A stretch of 22,261 nucleotides of DNA from Synergistaceae bacterium (GCA_031289165.1 JAITPZ010000124.1:1-22261), one strand, 5' to 3'. Positions 1-7,994 are shown, counted from the first letter of the stretch. Notes: generated from the sequence alone by a model not told the origin. Program-made: numbers and translations.

Positions 1-804
1 GAGCTGCGCCATGGCGTTCGCGTGCCTCGCCATGTCGAAAAACAGGTCGTCCCGAAAGAGCTCCTCGAACTGCAGGCCGAGAACCCACCCCTTGGCCATG
101 AGCCCGCCCTTCTGCTTGATGTGGTATCGGAAGTCCTCCTTCAGAGCGTCGTTCACGATGACCAGCGCCTCGCCGAGAAGCGCTCCGTTCTTGGTGCCTC
201 CGATGTAGAAGGCGTCCGTAAGGCGTCGCATGTCCGCCAGCGTCACGTCGCTGCCCTTCACGGTCAGGGCCGATCCCAACCGCGCTCCGTCGGCGTAGAA
301 CAGCAGCTTTTTTTCTTTGCAGAACCGGCTCAGGGCCTCTAGCTCCTTCAGCGTATAGACCGACCCGATCTCCGTCGAGTTGGAGATTTTGACGAGGCGC
401 GGCTTCACCATGTGCTCGTCGTTCGGGTGCGCATCCAGAACGCTCTGTATCCCGTCGGGGTACAGTTTGCCGTCCGTGGTCGGGACGGTCAGAACCTTGT
501 GTCCCGTGGCCTCGATGGCCCCCGTCTCGTGGACGAAAATGTGGGACATGTTCGTGCCGATCGCCGCCTCATGGGGCCTCAGAAACGCGGAAATGGCCGT
601 CAGGTTCGTCTGGGTGCCGCCGCAGAGGAGATGCACGTCCACACCGTTCGGGTCCCCGCCGAGACGCTGTTTGATCAGCCGCGCTGCGGCAAGCGAGTGT
701 TCGTCGCAACCGTATCCCTGGCTCTGTTCCGGATTCGTCTCCACCAGGGCCTGCAGAATCCTCGGATGTGCGCCCTCCGAGTAGTCGTTCCTGAAGCTGT
801 ACAT
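1..804 (-). CDS. Threonine aldolase / beta-eliminating lyase family PLP enzyme (partial, C-terminus outside window)
   Basis: My translation from the ATG at 804 gives 268 residues, open to the window edge. It begins MYSFRNDYSEGAHPRILQAL. It matches the low-specificity threonine aldolase / beta-eliminating lyase family: early YSEGAHP, the segment HLLCGGTQTN, then YADGARLGSAL (Asp of the PLP-pyridine contact) and YIGGTKNG, where Lys205 is the expected Schiff-base lysine. Such cytosolic fold-type I enzymes cleave threonine or allo-threonine to glycine and acetaldehyde, or act on related beta-hydroxy or beta-substituted amino acids. A GGGAGG Shine-Dalgarno about 10 bases upstream (815-820) supports this start. 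About 80 C-terminal residues should lie beyond position 1. The exact substrate cannot be read from sequence. An amino-acid-fermenting host would fit. Confidence 0.85.
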   Translation of the reverse strand, partial: MYSFRNDYSEGAHPRILQALVETNPEQSQGYGCDEHSLAAARLIKQRLGGDPNGVDVHLLCGGTQTNLTAISAFLRPHEAAIGTNMSHIFVHETGAIEATGHKVLTVPTTDGKLYPDGIQSVLDAHPNDEHMVKPRLVKISNSTEIGSVYTLKELEALSRFCKEKKLLFYADGARLGSALTVKGSDVTLADMRRLTDAFYIGGTKNGALLGEALVIVNDALKEDFRYHIKQKGGLMAKGWVLGLQFEELFRDDLFFDMARHANAMAQL

Positions 805-851
805 GATATGAAAACCTCCCGTTTGTAAACAATATCAGCACATCAATACCT

Positions 852-889
852 GGGGCTCCGCCCCGGACCTCGCAAGGGGGCGTGCCCCC
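852..889. repeat. Pair of GC-rich palindromes in the intergenic region
   Basis: Two perfect short palindromes stand side by side: GGGGC-TCC-GCCCC (852-864) and GGGGGC-GT-GCCCCC (876-889). They lie after the amidohydrolase gene and before the aldolase gene. No clean U-tract follows either hairpin on the minus strand, so this is not a textbook terminator. The composition resembles dispersed GC-rich intergenic repeats seen in many anaerobe genomes. A related element, GGGGC-AA-GCCCC, occurs at 7349-7360. Confidence 0.45.
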
Positions 890-917
890 CTGACCCTATT
901 ATTAAAAAATTAAAAAA

Positions 918-2126
918 TTACAGAGTCCCCTCGCTCATTCCCGAGAGCGCGGCACAGGCGAAGGAGCTCATCAGGGCGATCCCCCTTGGGAGGACGTCGT
1001 CGTCGACGTCGAAGCGGGAGGAATGGTGCGCGGCGGTCGTGCCCTTCGCCTCGTCGCCGGAGCCCAGAAAGAAAAAGACGCTTCGTACCTTCGTCTGATA
1101 GAAGCTGAAATCCTCCGACGTCATCAGCATTGGCGATTCCTCCACGTCGGCCTTCCCGACCAGCGCGATCGCCGTGTCCCGAAGCAGCTCGGACAGGACC
1201 CTGTCATTGACGACGGGATACGGATAGATGCGGGTATACTGCGTCTCCAGGTTGCAGCGATACGTCGCGGCGATGCCGTCCGCGATACGCCGGAAACTTT
1301 CCTCCATTTGATCGCGAACTTCGACGCTGAAGGTTCGAATGTTGCCGATCATCTCCGCCACCTCGGGGATGATGTTGATCACCTCTCCGGAGACCAGCTT
1401 TCCCACGCTGAGGACGGCCGTCTCCAGAGGGTTGACCTCGCGGCTGACGATGGTCTGCAACGCCAGAATGAAGTTCGCCGCCGCCACGACCGGGTCTATG
1501 GTCTTATGCGGCATGGCGCCGTGGCCTCCCCTGCCGCGAAATTTGACGTTCCACCCGTCCGCGGACGCCATCACCGGACCGGAACGCCACTGAACCCGCC
1601 CCGACGGAACGTGCGACCAGAGGTGCATTCCCGCCAGAGCGCCGACTCCGTCCAGGACCCCCTCTTCGATCATCGTCGCGGCGCCGGAGTGCATACCGTG
1701 TTCCTCAGCGGGCTGAAAAATAAACCGAACGCTTCCGGGAAGCTCATCCTTCATCGAATACAGAATTCTCGCCGCCCCCAGCAGCATGGTGATGTGCGCG
1801 TCGTGTCCACAGGCGTGCATGGCCCCGCACTTCGATTTATAGGGAACATCGTTTTCCTCGACCAGATTCAGCGCGTCGATGTCCGCGCGCAGCGCGACGC
1901 AGGGACCGGCCTCCTTCCCCGCCAGATCGGCCACGACTCCGACGGCCTTCCCGTCGACGCCGACTCTGATGTCCTGAAAGCCGATCTCCTTCAGCCTCCG
2001 CGCGATAAAACGGCTCGTCTCCACCTCTCCCCACGAAAGCTCCGGATGCGCGTGGAGATAACGCCGCATCTCGGTCGCCGCCCCTGCCATTTCCTGCGCC
2101 TCGTTCCTGATTCGAGTCAAATCCAT
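918..2126 (-). CDS. M20D-family amidohydrolase (N-acyl/aminoacyl amide hydrolase)
   Basis: A 402-residue metal-dependent amidohydrolase of the M20D group (hippurate hydrolase, N-acetyl-amino acid deacetylase and IAA-amino acid hydrolase relatives). From the ATG at 2126 the visible metal-site motifs are HPELS (His27), MHACGHDAH (Cys106, His108), QPAEE (Glu141-Glu142), GMHLW and a late AHHSSRFDVDDD. The middle segment GRGGHGAMPH marks the lid/dimerisation domain. It should be a soluble enzyme releasing amino acids from N-acyl or peptide-like substrates. An in-frame ATG exists 15 codons upstream (2171), but GGAGG at 2134-2138 sits 7 bases before 2126, so I chose the shorter form. The precise substrate is unknown; family members are promiscuous. 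Confidence 0.88.
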   Translation of the reverse strand: MDLTRIRNEAQEMAGAATEMRRYLHAHPELSWGEVETSRFIARRLKEIGFQDIRVGVDGKAVGVVADLAGKEAGPCVALRADIDALNLVEENDVPYKSKCGAMHACGHDAHITMLLGAARILYSMKDELPGSVRFIFQPAEEHGMHSGAATMIEEGVLDGVGALAGMHLWSHVPSGRVQWRSGPVMASADGWNVKFRGRGGHGAMPHKTIDPVVAAANFILALQTIVSREVNPLETAVLSVGKLVSGEVINIIPEVAEMIGNIRTFSVEVRDQMEESFRRIADGIAATYRCNLETQYTRIYPYPVVNDRVLSELLRDTAIALVGKADVEESPMLMTSEDFSFYQTKVRSVFFFLGSGDEAKGTTAAHHSSRFDVDDDVLPRGIALMSSFACAALSGMSEGTL

Positions 2127-2206
2127 ATTCGTTCCTCCATTCGAAGCATGGACGCAATGTAATAAATTCATATTTATAAGCGATATTATTTCTAAAAAAC
2201 ACGCTT

Positions 2207-2235
2207 ATCATCATTTAATTCATGTTTTTTGTCAA
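2207..2235 (-). promoter_or_regulatory. Sigma-70-type promoter for the M20 amidohydrolase gene
   Basis: On the minus strand a perfect TTGACA (-35, 2230-2235) is followed after 17 bases by GATGAT (-10, 2207-2212, 4 of 6 matches). The predicted start is about 75 bases before the gene. An inverted repeat ATAAGCG (2176-2182) / CGCTTAT (2202-2208) overlaps the -10 and the start region and could be an operator. Confidence 0.5.
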
Positions 2236-2255
2236 TAGAACAGGGGCATGTCCCA

Positions 2256-3251
2256 TTACGAAACGGGCCGGAATGGCGAGAGCAGCTCGATCAGGTCGTC
2301 CGCGACGGACCCGGAGAACATGACCCGCGTCTGGAGCCCCGAGAGCAACTCCGTTACGGATTCCCGCGTGTAGGGCCTGCCGATGAGGCAGGAAAGCAGC
2401 GGCTCGTAATCTCCGCTGCCGAAGTAGTCGCCCCGAAAGGAACAGCCCCGGATCACTCCCTCCTCGACGGTGAGAAATGCCTCCACCCCGCCCCAGGGAA
2501 AACGCAGCTTCTTTCGCTCCGTAAACTCCGGAGAAGCGCCGTAGTTCCAATCCCAGGACGAGTACTTGTCGCGTCTCAGTGCCTCGACCTCGCTCAGGGC
2601 CGCCTCGTCCGGCGCCATCGGTGTCAGCCCCTCGATTCCGCGCCGCAGACGTTCCCGAAATTCGGCGACCGGAAGGCGCGCGGGAAGGCTGGATACGATG
2701 TTACCGACGCGGCTGCGCACGGATTTCACGGCCTTGCTCTGGAATTTGTCCTCCGAAACCCGGAGCGCCCGGGAGAGAACCTCGAGATCACTGTCGTAAA
2801 GCAGGGTCCCGTGGTGCAGAATAATGCCTCCCCGCCGGTACTGCGCGCCGCCCGACACCTTTTTCCCGTCGATGGCCAGGTCGTTGCGCCCCGAAAGCTC
2901 GGCCCGGACCCCCAGCGTCGCCAGCGCACGGATGATCGGCCCCGTGAAGAGCGCGAAGTCGAAGTCCCCCTCGGAATCCGGCAGGACGAAGCTGTAGTTG
3001 ATGTTCCCGAGGTCGTGATACACCGCCCCGCCGCCGGAGTTGCGCCGGACGACATGGATGCCGCGCTCCTCGACGAACGCGGCGTTGATCTCCTCGAACG
3101 TGTTCTGAAAGCGCCCGACAATAATGGAAGGCTCGTTCTGCCACAGCATGAAAAACTGCGAGCCGTCACGCATGGCCCGAAGACAGAGATGCTCCTCCAG
3201 CGCCAGGTTATACTGAGGTTTCGTGTTTCCGTTTTCGACGACGTACATCAT
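2256..3251 (-). CDS. lplA: Lipoate-protein ligase A
   Basis: 331 residues, close to the length of E. coli LplA. It activates free lipoate with ATP to lipoyl-AMP and transfers it to a lysine of lipoyl domains (2-oxoacid dehydrogenases, glycine cleavage H protein) in the cytosol. Visible family motifs are RRNSGGGAVYHD (69-80, the lipoate-binding glycine loop), GRNDLAIDGKKVSGGAQ (121-137, containing the catalytic-lysine region of DGKKVSG) and HHGTLL (146-151). A C-terminal accessory domain (about 240-331) is present. Two adjacent ATGs exist (3251 and 3248); GAAAGGAAC upstream fits either. The only lipoate-related gene here, it gives no pathway link to its neighbours, but lipoylated glycine cleavage would match the neighbouring threonine/glycine enzyme. 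Confidence 0.9.
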   Translation of the reverse strand: MMYVVENGNTKPQYNLALEEHLCLRAMRDGSQFFMLWQNEPSIIVGRFQNTFEEINAAFVEERGIHVVRRNSGGGAVYHDLGNINYSFVLPDSEGDFDFALFTGPIIRALATLGVRAELSGRNDLAIDGKKVSGGAQYRRGGIILHHGTLLYDSDLEVLSRALRVSEDKFQSKAVKSVRSRVGNIVSSLPARLPVAEFRERLRRGIEGLTPMAPDEAALSEVEALRRDKYSSWDWNYGASPEFTERKKLRFPWGGVEAFLTVEEGVIRGCSFRGDYFGSGDYEPLLSCLIGRPYTRESVTELLSGLQTRVMFSGSVADDLIELLSPFRPVS

Positions 3252-3577
3252 TCTTCGTGTTCCTTTCAGTGACGGGATTGTCGGGTTGTTGCGGTCATAA
3301 AATCGATCGCGGCGACGTCAAAATTGTACTCTTTTTGTCGCCATATTTTCACAAAATGCCGCGTCGTGCTCGACAGGCGCCATAAACGATCGTCCGTGAT
3401 CCGCAGCCGATTCGACGTCGCACCATAATGTTACAGGATTTTTGCTCTGGAACTACGGTTTAATGAGAAACGAAAGAAGCTGAACTGAATCAATCGGACC
3501 GCAGTTTTCTTCATTGCCCCCATAAATTCTGGCGTATGAGGTATTAAACGATTATCATCGTCTTTTCTGAAGACGAA
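3252..3577. other. Intergenic region between lplA and holA with a weak lplA promoter candidate
   Basis: 326 bases with no convincing gene in either direction. A minus-strand TACAAT (3323-3328) is the best -10 candidate for lplA, about 70 bases before its start, but I see no good -35 at the right distance. The other end holds a hairpin just after holA. I recognise no RNA gene. Confidence 0.3.
3558..3576 (-). terminator. Hairpin just downstream of holA
   Basis: TCGTCTT (3558-3564) and AAGACGA (3570-3576) form a perfect 7-bp stem with a 5-base loop, one base past the holA stop. The following minus-strand sequence is only mildly U-rich, so termination may be weak. Confidence 0.4.
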
Positions 3578-4534
3578 TCACGCCCTTCGGGGTCTGTTTT
3601 TTCCGGCCTCGTTCATCAGGCTCCAGAGCGCGACCTCGAAGCCGATCCAACCCTCGGCCGCGGAGGTTTTTTCGAGGTACGACAGGCGAATGAGGCTCAG
3701 CATGAAGCGCTTCACGGCGTCCTGGCCGTAGGCGGTCAGAGCGCCCCGCGCCATGCGCAGCGCGTATTCCCGCGTCGCGCCGATGGCGGCCAGGGCGCGG
3801 CTTTGCATGCGCTCGGGATAACAGGCGATGTAAAGCGCGGGACGAAGGCGGTTGTAGAGCGCGGTCAGCAGGGGCAGGGGCGAGGGGTCGGCCTGCAGGT
3901 ATTTCAGGGCGTTCAGGACGATTTTGGGACGGGCCTGGCAGACGCCGTCCAGAAAGCGCAGAAGGGCGTTGCCGCCCTCGTCGAACGAAAGGGTTTTCAC
4001 GACCTCCGGCCCAATGGACGCGCCGTTCGCATAGAGCGCCAGCTTATCCAGCTCGGCGCGCAACTCCTCCTGAGACTCGATCGACTCCGCCAGCAGGGCC
4101 GCGGCGGAGTCGTCGAGTTTTATTCCCCCCTCGCGCGCGAGGCTCAGAAGCCACTCCCTGCGCTTCCAGGGCGGAACGACCGCGTCGGAGCGAACGAACT
4201 CGATGCGGTCCAAAACCTCCTTAGGGAAGGTCTTTTTGCTGTCGCCGCCAAAAATCGCGACGATGACGGCGCCGGCGTCCTCTTTCTCCAGAAATTCGGC
4301 CAGATGTTCCGGAAAGGGCCCCAGCTGCTCGGCCGACTCCACGACCGTCATTCCCTGGTCGTCGAACAGACCGCCGCTGCGGGAGGCGGCAAAAATCGCG
4401 GGCCACCCTCCCTGGACCGACGAGGCGTCGGTTTTTTCGAGCAGGACGTATCCCTTTTTCGAAAGGGCCGAGAGCAGCTCTTCCAGCTTCCGGCGCTGAC
4501 TCTCGTGCCCTTCGATGACGATCAGGCGGGGCAT
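3578..4534 (-). CDS. holA: DNA polymerase III subunit delta
   Basis: 318 residues, within the usual 310-350 range for HolA. The delta subunit opens the beta sliding clamp within the clamp-loader complex. The N-terminal half (MPRLIVIEGHE onward) has the alternating beta/alpha pattern of the delta N-domain. The segment around residues 100-130 (FGGDSKKTFPKEVLDRIEFV then WKRREWL) and the helical region LRAELDKLALYA (about 158-169) match the family's typical RAL.NELEKLALY pattern. The protein ends in a helical collar-like domain. The gene starts 14 bases after the leuS stop with GGGAG close ahead of the ATG, so it is co-transcribed with leuS, an association seen in many bacteria. HolA diverges quickly in sequence, so the call rests on pattern and context together. 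Confidence 0.82.
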   Translation of the reverse strand: MPRLIVIEGHESQRRKLEELLSALSKKGYVLLEKTDASSVQGGWPAIFAASRSGGLFDDQGMTVVESAEQLGPFPEHLAEFLEKEDAGAVIVAIFGGDSKKTFPKEVLDRIEFVRSDAVVPPWKRREWLLSLAREGGIKLDDSAAALLAESIESQEELRAELDKLALYANGASIGPEVVKTLSFDEGGNALLRFLDGVCQARPKIVLNALKYLQADPSPLPLLTALYNRLRPALYIACYPERMQSRALAAIGATREYALRMARGALTAYGQDAVKRFMLSLIRLSYLEKTSAAEGWIGFEVALWSLMNEAGKNRPRRA

Positions 4535-4548
4535 CGGGCTCCCTTCGC

Positions 4549-7038
4549 TTATCCCTTGACGACGATGTTGACGAGTTTATCCGGAACGACGATGGTTTTG
4601 AGCACCGTCATGTTTCCGATCCTCTCCTGAATGGAGGCGTCGGCAAACGCGGTTTCCCTCAGTTTCGCCTCGTCGAGGCCCGCCGGCAGCTCCAGCCTGG
4701 CGCGCACCTTACCGTTGATCTGCACGACGATGGTGACGGAATCAGCGCCCAGCGCATCCTCCTCGGGAACAGGCCACGGGCTCCGCGAGACAAGCTCGGC
4801 GTTGCCCAGCATCTGCCACAGCTCCTCCGCCATATGGGGAGAGAAGAGCGACAGGCAGTTCAGCAGCACGTCCACGCCTTCCCGCCGGAGTCTGTGGTCC
4901 GTTTCGTCGGCGGGTTTGAAGGCGTAAAGCGCGTTTGTCAGCTCCATCAGCCTGGCGATGGCGGTGTTGAACTGCTTTTCCTTATCGACGTCGTGAGTGA
5001 CGCTGACGATGGTGCTGTGAATTTTCCGCTTGAACTCGCGCTGAGCCGGGTCGGAAAGGCTCGCCATCGGAACGCGGTCCGTCCCGTGGCCTTTCAGCCC
5101 CTCCAGGTTTTCCTCGACGAAGCGCCAGACGCGGCCAAGGAAGCGATGCGAGCCCTCGACGCCCTGCTCCGACCAGTCGAGGTCGTTCTGAGGCGGAGCG
5201 GCGAACAGAATGAACAGGCGCACGGTGTCCGCGCCGTATTTATCCACGATCTCCGTCGGGTCCACGACGTTGCCGAGCGACTTCGACATTTTGGCGCCGT
5301 CCTTGATGACCATGCCCTGGGTCAGCAGGTTCGTGAAGGGCTCTCGCACCTTCAGCAGACCGATATCGGCCAGGAACATCGTGAAGAAACGGGCGTAGAT
5401 CAGGTGCAGGCACGCGTGTTCGATGCCCCCGATGTACTGGTCTACGGCCATCCAGTAGTCCGTGTCCCGGGGTTCGAACGGCCCCTTGTCGAAGCCGGGA
5501 GAGCAGTAGCGATCGAAATACCAGGACGAGCAGAAGAAGGTGTCCATCGTGTCGGCCTCGCGCCGGGCCGGGCCGCCGCACCTCGGGCAGGTCGTCGCCA
5601 GCCACTCGGGCATGTCCAGGAGTGGGGAATGCCCCACCTCCCGAACCTCGACGTCCTCGGGCAGCAGGACGGGAAGCTGGTCCTCGGGGACCGGGACGAC
5701 GCCGCACTTCGGGCAGTGAACGAACGGGATCGGCGTTCCCCAGTAGCGCTGCCGCGAGATCAGCCAGTCGCGCAGGCGGAAGTTCACCTCGCGCTGACAG
5801 AGCCCCTCCTTCTCGCCCCAGTCGATCATCGCCTGAATGGCCTTTTGGGTCGGCAGACCGTCGAACCGTCCGGAGTTGCAGCTGATCCCGTCGTCCTCGA
5901 AGGCGACCTCCATGGTCGCGCCGTCGAGGTGTCCGCCCTCGGGCTGGATCACGGGAATGATCTCGATGTCATATTTGCGGCAGAACTCGAAGTCGCGCTG
6001 GTCGTGCGCGGGAACGCCCATAATGGCCCCCGTGCCGTAGTCCATCAGAATGTAGTTGGCGAGCCATATGGGGATGGGCGCGCCCGTGACGGGATGTTTA
6101 CCCGCGAAGGGAGTTTTGCAGCCCAGTTTTTCGCCGCCGACGGCCGCGCGCTCGATGGAACTCTGCGCCGCGCACTGAGCGACGAAGTCGGACATCTTCT
6201 TCGCCTCCTCCGCCGGCATTTTGTCGAGCATGGTCCTGACCAGCTCGTGCTCCGGGGCGAGCGCGATGAAGGTGATTCCGTACACCGTGTCGAAGCGGGT
6301 GGTAAAGGCCTCTATGGTGTAGTCGAGTTCCGGAACCTCGAAAGAAAGCCGCGCTCCCTCCGAGCGCCCGATCCAGTTGCGCTGCATGATGCGGACCCGT
6401 TCGGGCCATCCTGAAAGGGAGGTGTCGATATTGTCGAGCAGCTCCTGAGCGTAGTTCGTGATGCGGATGAACCACTGCTCCAGGTTTTTCCTGCCGACGG
6501 GCGTCTCACAGCGCCAGCAGGCTCCGTTCACCACCTGCTCGTTGGCGAGTACTGTGCCGCAGGTCTCGCACCAGTTGACGGGCGCGGTTTTGCGATAGAC
6601 CAGTCCCTTTTTATACATCTGGAGGAAGATCCACTGATTCCATCGATAGTAGTCGGGGTTGCAGCTCTCGACGCGCCGCCGCCAGTCGTAGCTGTAGCCC
6701 ATGCGTTTGAGCTGGCTCGTCATGTACTCGATGTTTTGCCAGGTCCAGTCGTGGGGTTTGGTCTTATATTTGAGAGCGGCGTTCTCGGCCGGCATACCGA
6801 AGGCGTCGAAGCCCATGGGATAGAGGACGTTCATCCCCCTTTTGCGGAGGAAGCGGGCGAGCATGTCCCCCATGGAGTAGTTCCGCACGTGCCCCATATG
6901 CAACGCGCCGCTGGGGTAAGGGAACATCTCCAGACAGTAGAATTTGGGCTTGTTCGGGTCGGTCTCGACCTCGAAACATCCGCGCTCCGCCCATTCCTTT
7001 TGCCACTTCGCCTCGATCGCCTGAAAATCGTAGCTCAT
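4549..7038 (-). CDS. leuS: Leucyl-tRNA synthetase
   Basis: 829 residues, full length for a bacterial LeuRS. It charges tRNA-Leu with leucine. Visible in order: HIGH-type motif HMGH (47-50); a zinc-ribbon with cysteines at 157, 160, 174 and 177; the CP1 editing domain with threonine-rich TTRFDT (246-251, usually TTRPDT) and GVPAHDQRD (341-349, editing aspartate); DWLISRQRYWGTPIP (424-438); a second cysteine cluster (442/445 and 484/487); GGIEHACLHL; KMSKS (583-587); and the C-terminal anticodon-binding and tRNA-contact domains. AAGGAGGA (7045-7052) lies 6 bases before the ATG. First gene of a leuS-holA unit with its own promoter. No missing catalytic residue seen. Confidence 0.98.
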   Translation of the reverse strand: MSYDFQAIEAKWQKEWAERGCFEVETDPNKPKFYCLEMFPYPSGALHMGHVRNYSMGDMLARFLRKRGMNVLYPMGFDAFGMPAENAALKYKTKPHDWTWQNIEYMTSQLKRMGYSYDWRRRVESCNPDYYRWNQWIFLQMYKKGLVYRKTAPVNWCETCGTVLANEQVVNGACWRCETPVGRKNLEQWFIRITNYAQELLDNIDTSLSGWPERVRIMQRNWIGRSEGARLSFEVPELDYTIEAFTTRFDTVYGITFIALAPEHELVRTMLDKMPAEEAKKMSDFVAQCAAQSSIERAAVGGEKLGCKTPFAGKHPVTGAPIPIWLANYILMDYGTGAIMGVPAHDQRDFEFCRKYDIEIIPVIQPEGGHLDGATMEVAFEDDGISCNSGRFDGLPTQKAIQAMIDWGEKEGLCQREVNFRLRDWLISRQRYWGTPIPFVHCPKCGVVPVPEDQLPVLLPEDVEVREVGHSPLLDMPEWLATTCPRCGGPARREADTMDTFFCSSWYFDRYCSPGFDKGPFEPRDTDYWMAVDQYIGGIEHACLHLIYARFFTMFLADIGLLKVREPFTNLLTQGMVIKDGAKMSKSLGNVVDPTEIVDKYGADTVRLFILFAAPPQNDLDWSEQGVEGSHRFLGRVWRFVEENLEGLKGHGTDRVPMASLSDPAQREFKRKIHSTIVSVTHDVDKEKQFNTAIARLMELTNALYAFKPADETDHRLRREGVDVLLNCLSLFSPHMAEELWQMLGNAELVSRSPWPVPEEDALGADSVTIVVQINGKVRARLELPAGLDEAKLRETAFADASIQERIGNMTVLKTIVVPDKLVNIVVKG

Positions 7039-7084
7039 CGCTCTTCCTCCTTAAGCCTTTTGCCCTCTCGAAAAATATGAAGAG

Positions 7085-7112
7085 ATTATAGCGTTTAACA
7101 CCCTTCGTGCAA
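7085..7112 (-). promoter_or_regulatory. leuS promoter
   Basis: A perfect minus-strand TATAAT (7085-7090) is preceded after 16 bases by TTGCAC (-35, 7107-7112). The predicted transcription start is about 40 bases before the leuS ATG, leaving room for the strong Shine-Dalgarno. The promoter lies within the open frame of the decayed Rpn-like remnant that runs the other way. Confidence 0.7.
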
Positions 7113-7132
7113 AGGCCGCCGGAACGCCGCAC

Positions 7133-7288
7133 TTCGAAAGAGCGATTATCTCAGCCGAGAAGCAGGGCAGACCTGAGGGCGAGCGTGAAACGGCACGTTC
7201 AATGCTTGCGGACGCGATGGCGCCCGAATTGATTTCTAAATTTACGAGGTTGTCCATCGAGGAAATCGAGGCTTTGCGAAAAACGTAA
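7133..7288 (+). pseudogene. C-terminal remnant of an Rpn / PD-(D/E)XK transposase-like protein
   Basis: The plus-strand frame ending with TAA at 7286-7288 reads FERAIISAEKQGRPEGERE, then TARSMLADAMAPELISKFT, then RLSIEEIEALRKT. This is the typical tail of Rpn-family recombination-promoting nuclease/putative transposase proteins: a helix with E-G-x-x-E-G-x-x-E spacing, then 'A..ML..GM..E.I...T.LS.EEIE.L'. The N-terminal nuclease domain is missing: the frame is open only from 7055, and upstream lies the intact leuS gene on the other strand. I therefore read it as a decayed fragment, not a working gene. The start given is only where the similarity pattern becomes visible. Confidence 0.6.
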
Positions 7289-7346
7289 GAGATCCGCATA
7301 AAGGGAGCGGCGAAACAGAGGGGTTCTTTTCAGAGGGGCAGGAAAC

Positions 7347-7365
7347 GTGGGGCAAGCCCCCTCAC
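7347..7365. terminator. GC-rich hairpin after the decayed gene tail
   Basis: GGGGC-AA-GCCCC (7349-7360), with flanking GTG/CAC that pair around a small bulge, overlaps the stop of the minus-strand gene tail ending at 7362. It lacks a strong U-tract and resembles the palindromes at 852-889, so it may be the same repeat type instead of a terminator. Confidence 0.3.
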
Positions 7366-7541
7366 TTCGCCGGCTTCGCTATGAGCCACGCGAAAACGTC
7401 GACCGACAGAATGCGCGGCAACGCCTGTTTTTCGTTCCCAAGTCGTCGCACAGATACCTGTGACCGACGCCGTATTCGGCGGTCAGTTTCCCCAGCGCGC
7501 GGCGGTCTCCGGGCATATCTTTGTCGAGACGAATCAAATCG
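7362..7541 (-). pseudogene. Frameshifted gene remnant, family not recognised
   Basis: Directly behind the HxlR stop the minus strand reads, in one frame, RDDLIRLDKDMPGDRRALGK and LTAEYGVGHRYLCDDLG. In another frame it continues as RLGNEKQALPRILSVD and VFAWLIAKPAK followed by a stop at 7362. Each half looks protein-like in its own frame and not in the others. The switch falls near an A5 run (plus-strand TTTTT, about 7430). I read this as the broken C-terminal part of one gene. I do not recognise the family. It could also be chance in a GC-rich region. Confidence 0.3.
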
Positions 7542-7892
7542 TCACGCGGACCTGAAAATGATCCCGCCCTTCGGCGACTCATGCTCGGCGTACACGTAGC
7601 CCCATGAGCAAAGTGCGTTCAGAACGGGCTTCGCGCTCTCGCCCAGTTCCGTCAGAGAATACTCGACCTTCGGGGGAACCGTATCGAAAACCTGCCGCTG
7701 CACCAGACCATCCCGCTCCAGCTCCCTGAGCTGCTGCGTCAGCATTTTCTGAGTGATATTCGGGAGACGGCGTTTTATCTCGCTGGTACGAAGTTTTCCC
7801 TTCCTCAAATGGTACATCACGAGGGCCTTCCACTTGCCTCCGATGATTTCCAGCGCCAGAGCCAGCGGGCACTCGTACTCCACATATTTCAT
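7542..7892 (-). CDS. HxlR-family winged helix-turn-helix transcriptional regulator
   Basis: 116 residues, typical length for the HxlR (MarR-like) family. Signature pieces are ECPLALALEIIGGKWKAL (7-24, with the conserved N-terminal Cys8), the recognition-helix region ITQKMLTQQLRELERDGLV (46-64) and the wing VPPKVEYSLTELG (72-84). A second cysteine is Cys95. Members often bind as dimers and in several species (YodB, HypR, QorR) the N-terminal cysteine senses quinones, aldehydes or thiol stress. Strong GAGGAGGAAGG precedes the ATG. It is divergent from the acyl-CoA cluster, and the gap contains dyads and direct repeats suited to dimer binding, so autoregulation and control of the cluster are plausible but unproven. 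Confidence 0.92.
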   Translation of the reverse strand: MKYVEYECPLALALEIIGGKWKALVMYHLRKGKLRTSEIKRRLPNITQKMLTQQLRELERDGLVQRQVFDTVPPKVEYSLTELGESAKPVLNALCSWGYVYAEHESPKGGIIFRSA

Positions 7893-7938
7893 AATCCTTC
7901 CTCCTCGACCTGCGCGTTTCGCTTAAAGGCGCTTATTG

Positions 7939-7994
7939 GTGCCTATGGCACTTTTAAGTACCTACTATCTTTTTTATGGAGAAATACCTAATAT
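7939..7994. promoter_or_regulatory. Candidate operator region: dyads and direct repeats upstream of the HxlR gene
   Basis: Overlapping elements lie here. GTGCC-TAT-GGCAC (7939-7951) is a perfect dyad. GGCACTT-TT-AAGTACC (7947-7962) is an inverted repeat with one mismatch. AAGTACCTACTAT (7956-7968) recurs as AAATACCTAATAT (7982-7994), 11 of 13 identical, 26 bases apart. The shared half-site GG(T/C)ACTT looks like a dimeric regulator box. The second box ends 15 bases before a plus-strand TATAAT (8010-8015), where a -35 would lie. Confidence 0.5.

Noticed and set aside
4834..6414. Long plus-strand open frame opposite leuS
   Set aside because: Its translation is the arginine/valine/histidine-rich antisense of leuS, a usual effect of high GC; leuS is fully supported.
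7051..7299. 82-codon minus-strand open frame between leuS and the decayed zone
   Set aside because: It is the antisense of the Rpn-like tail and contains the leuS promoter; no protein family pattern.
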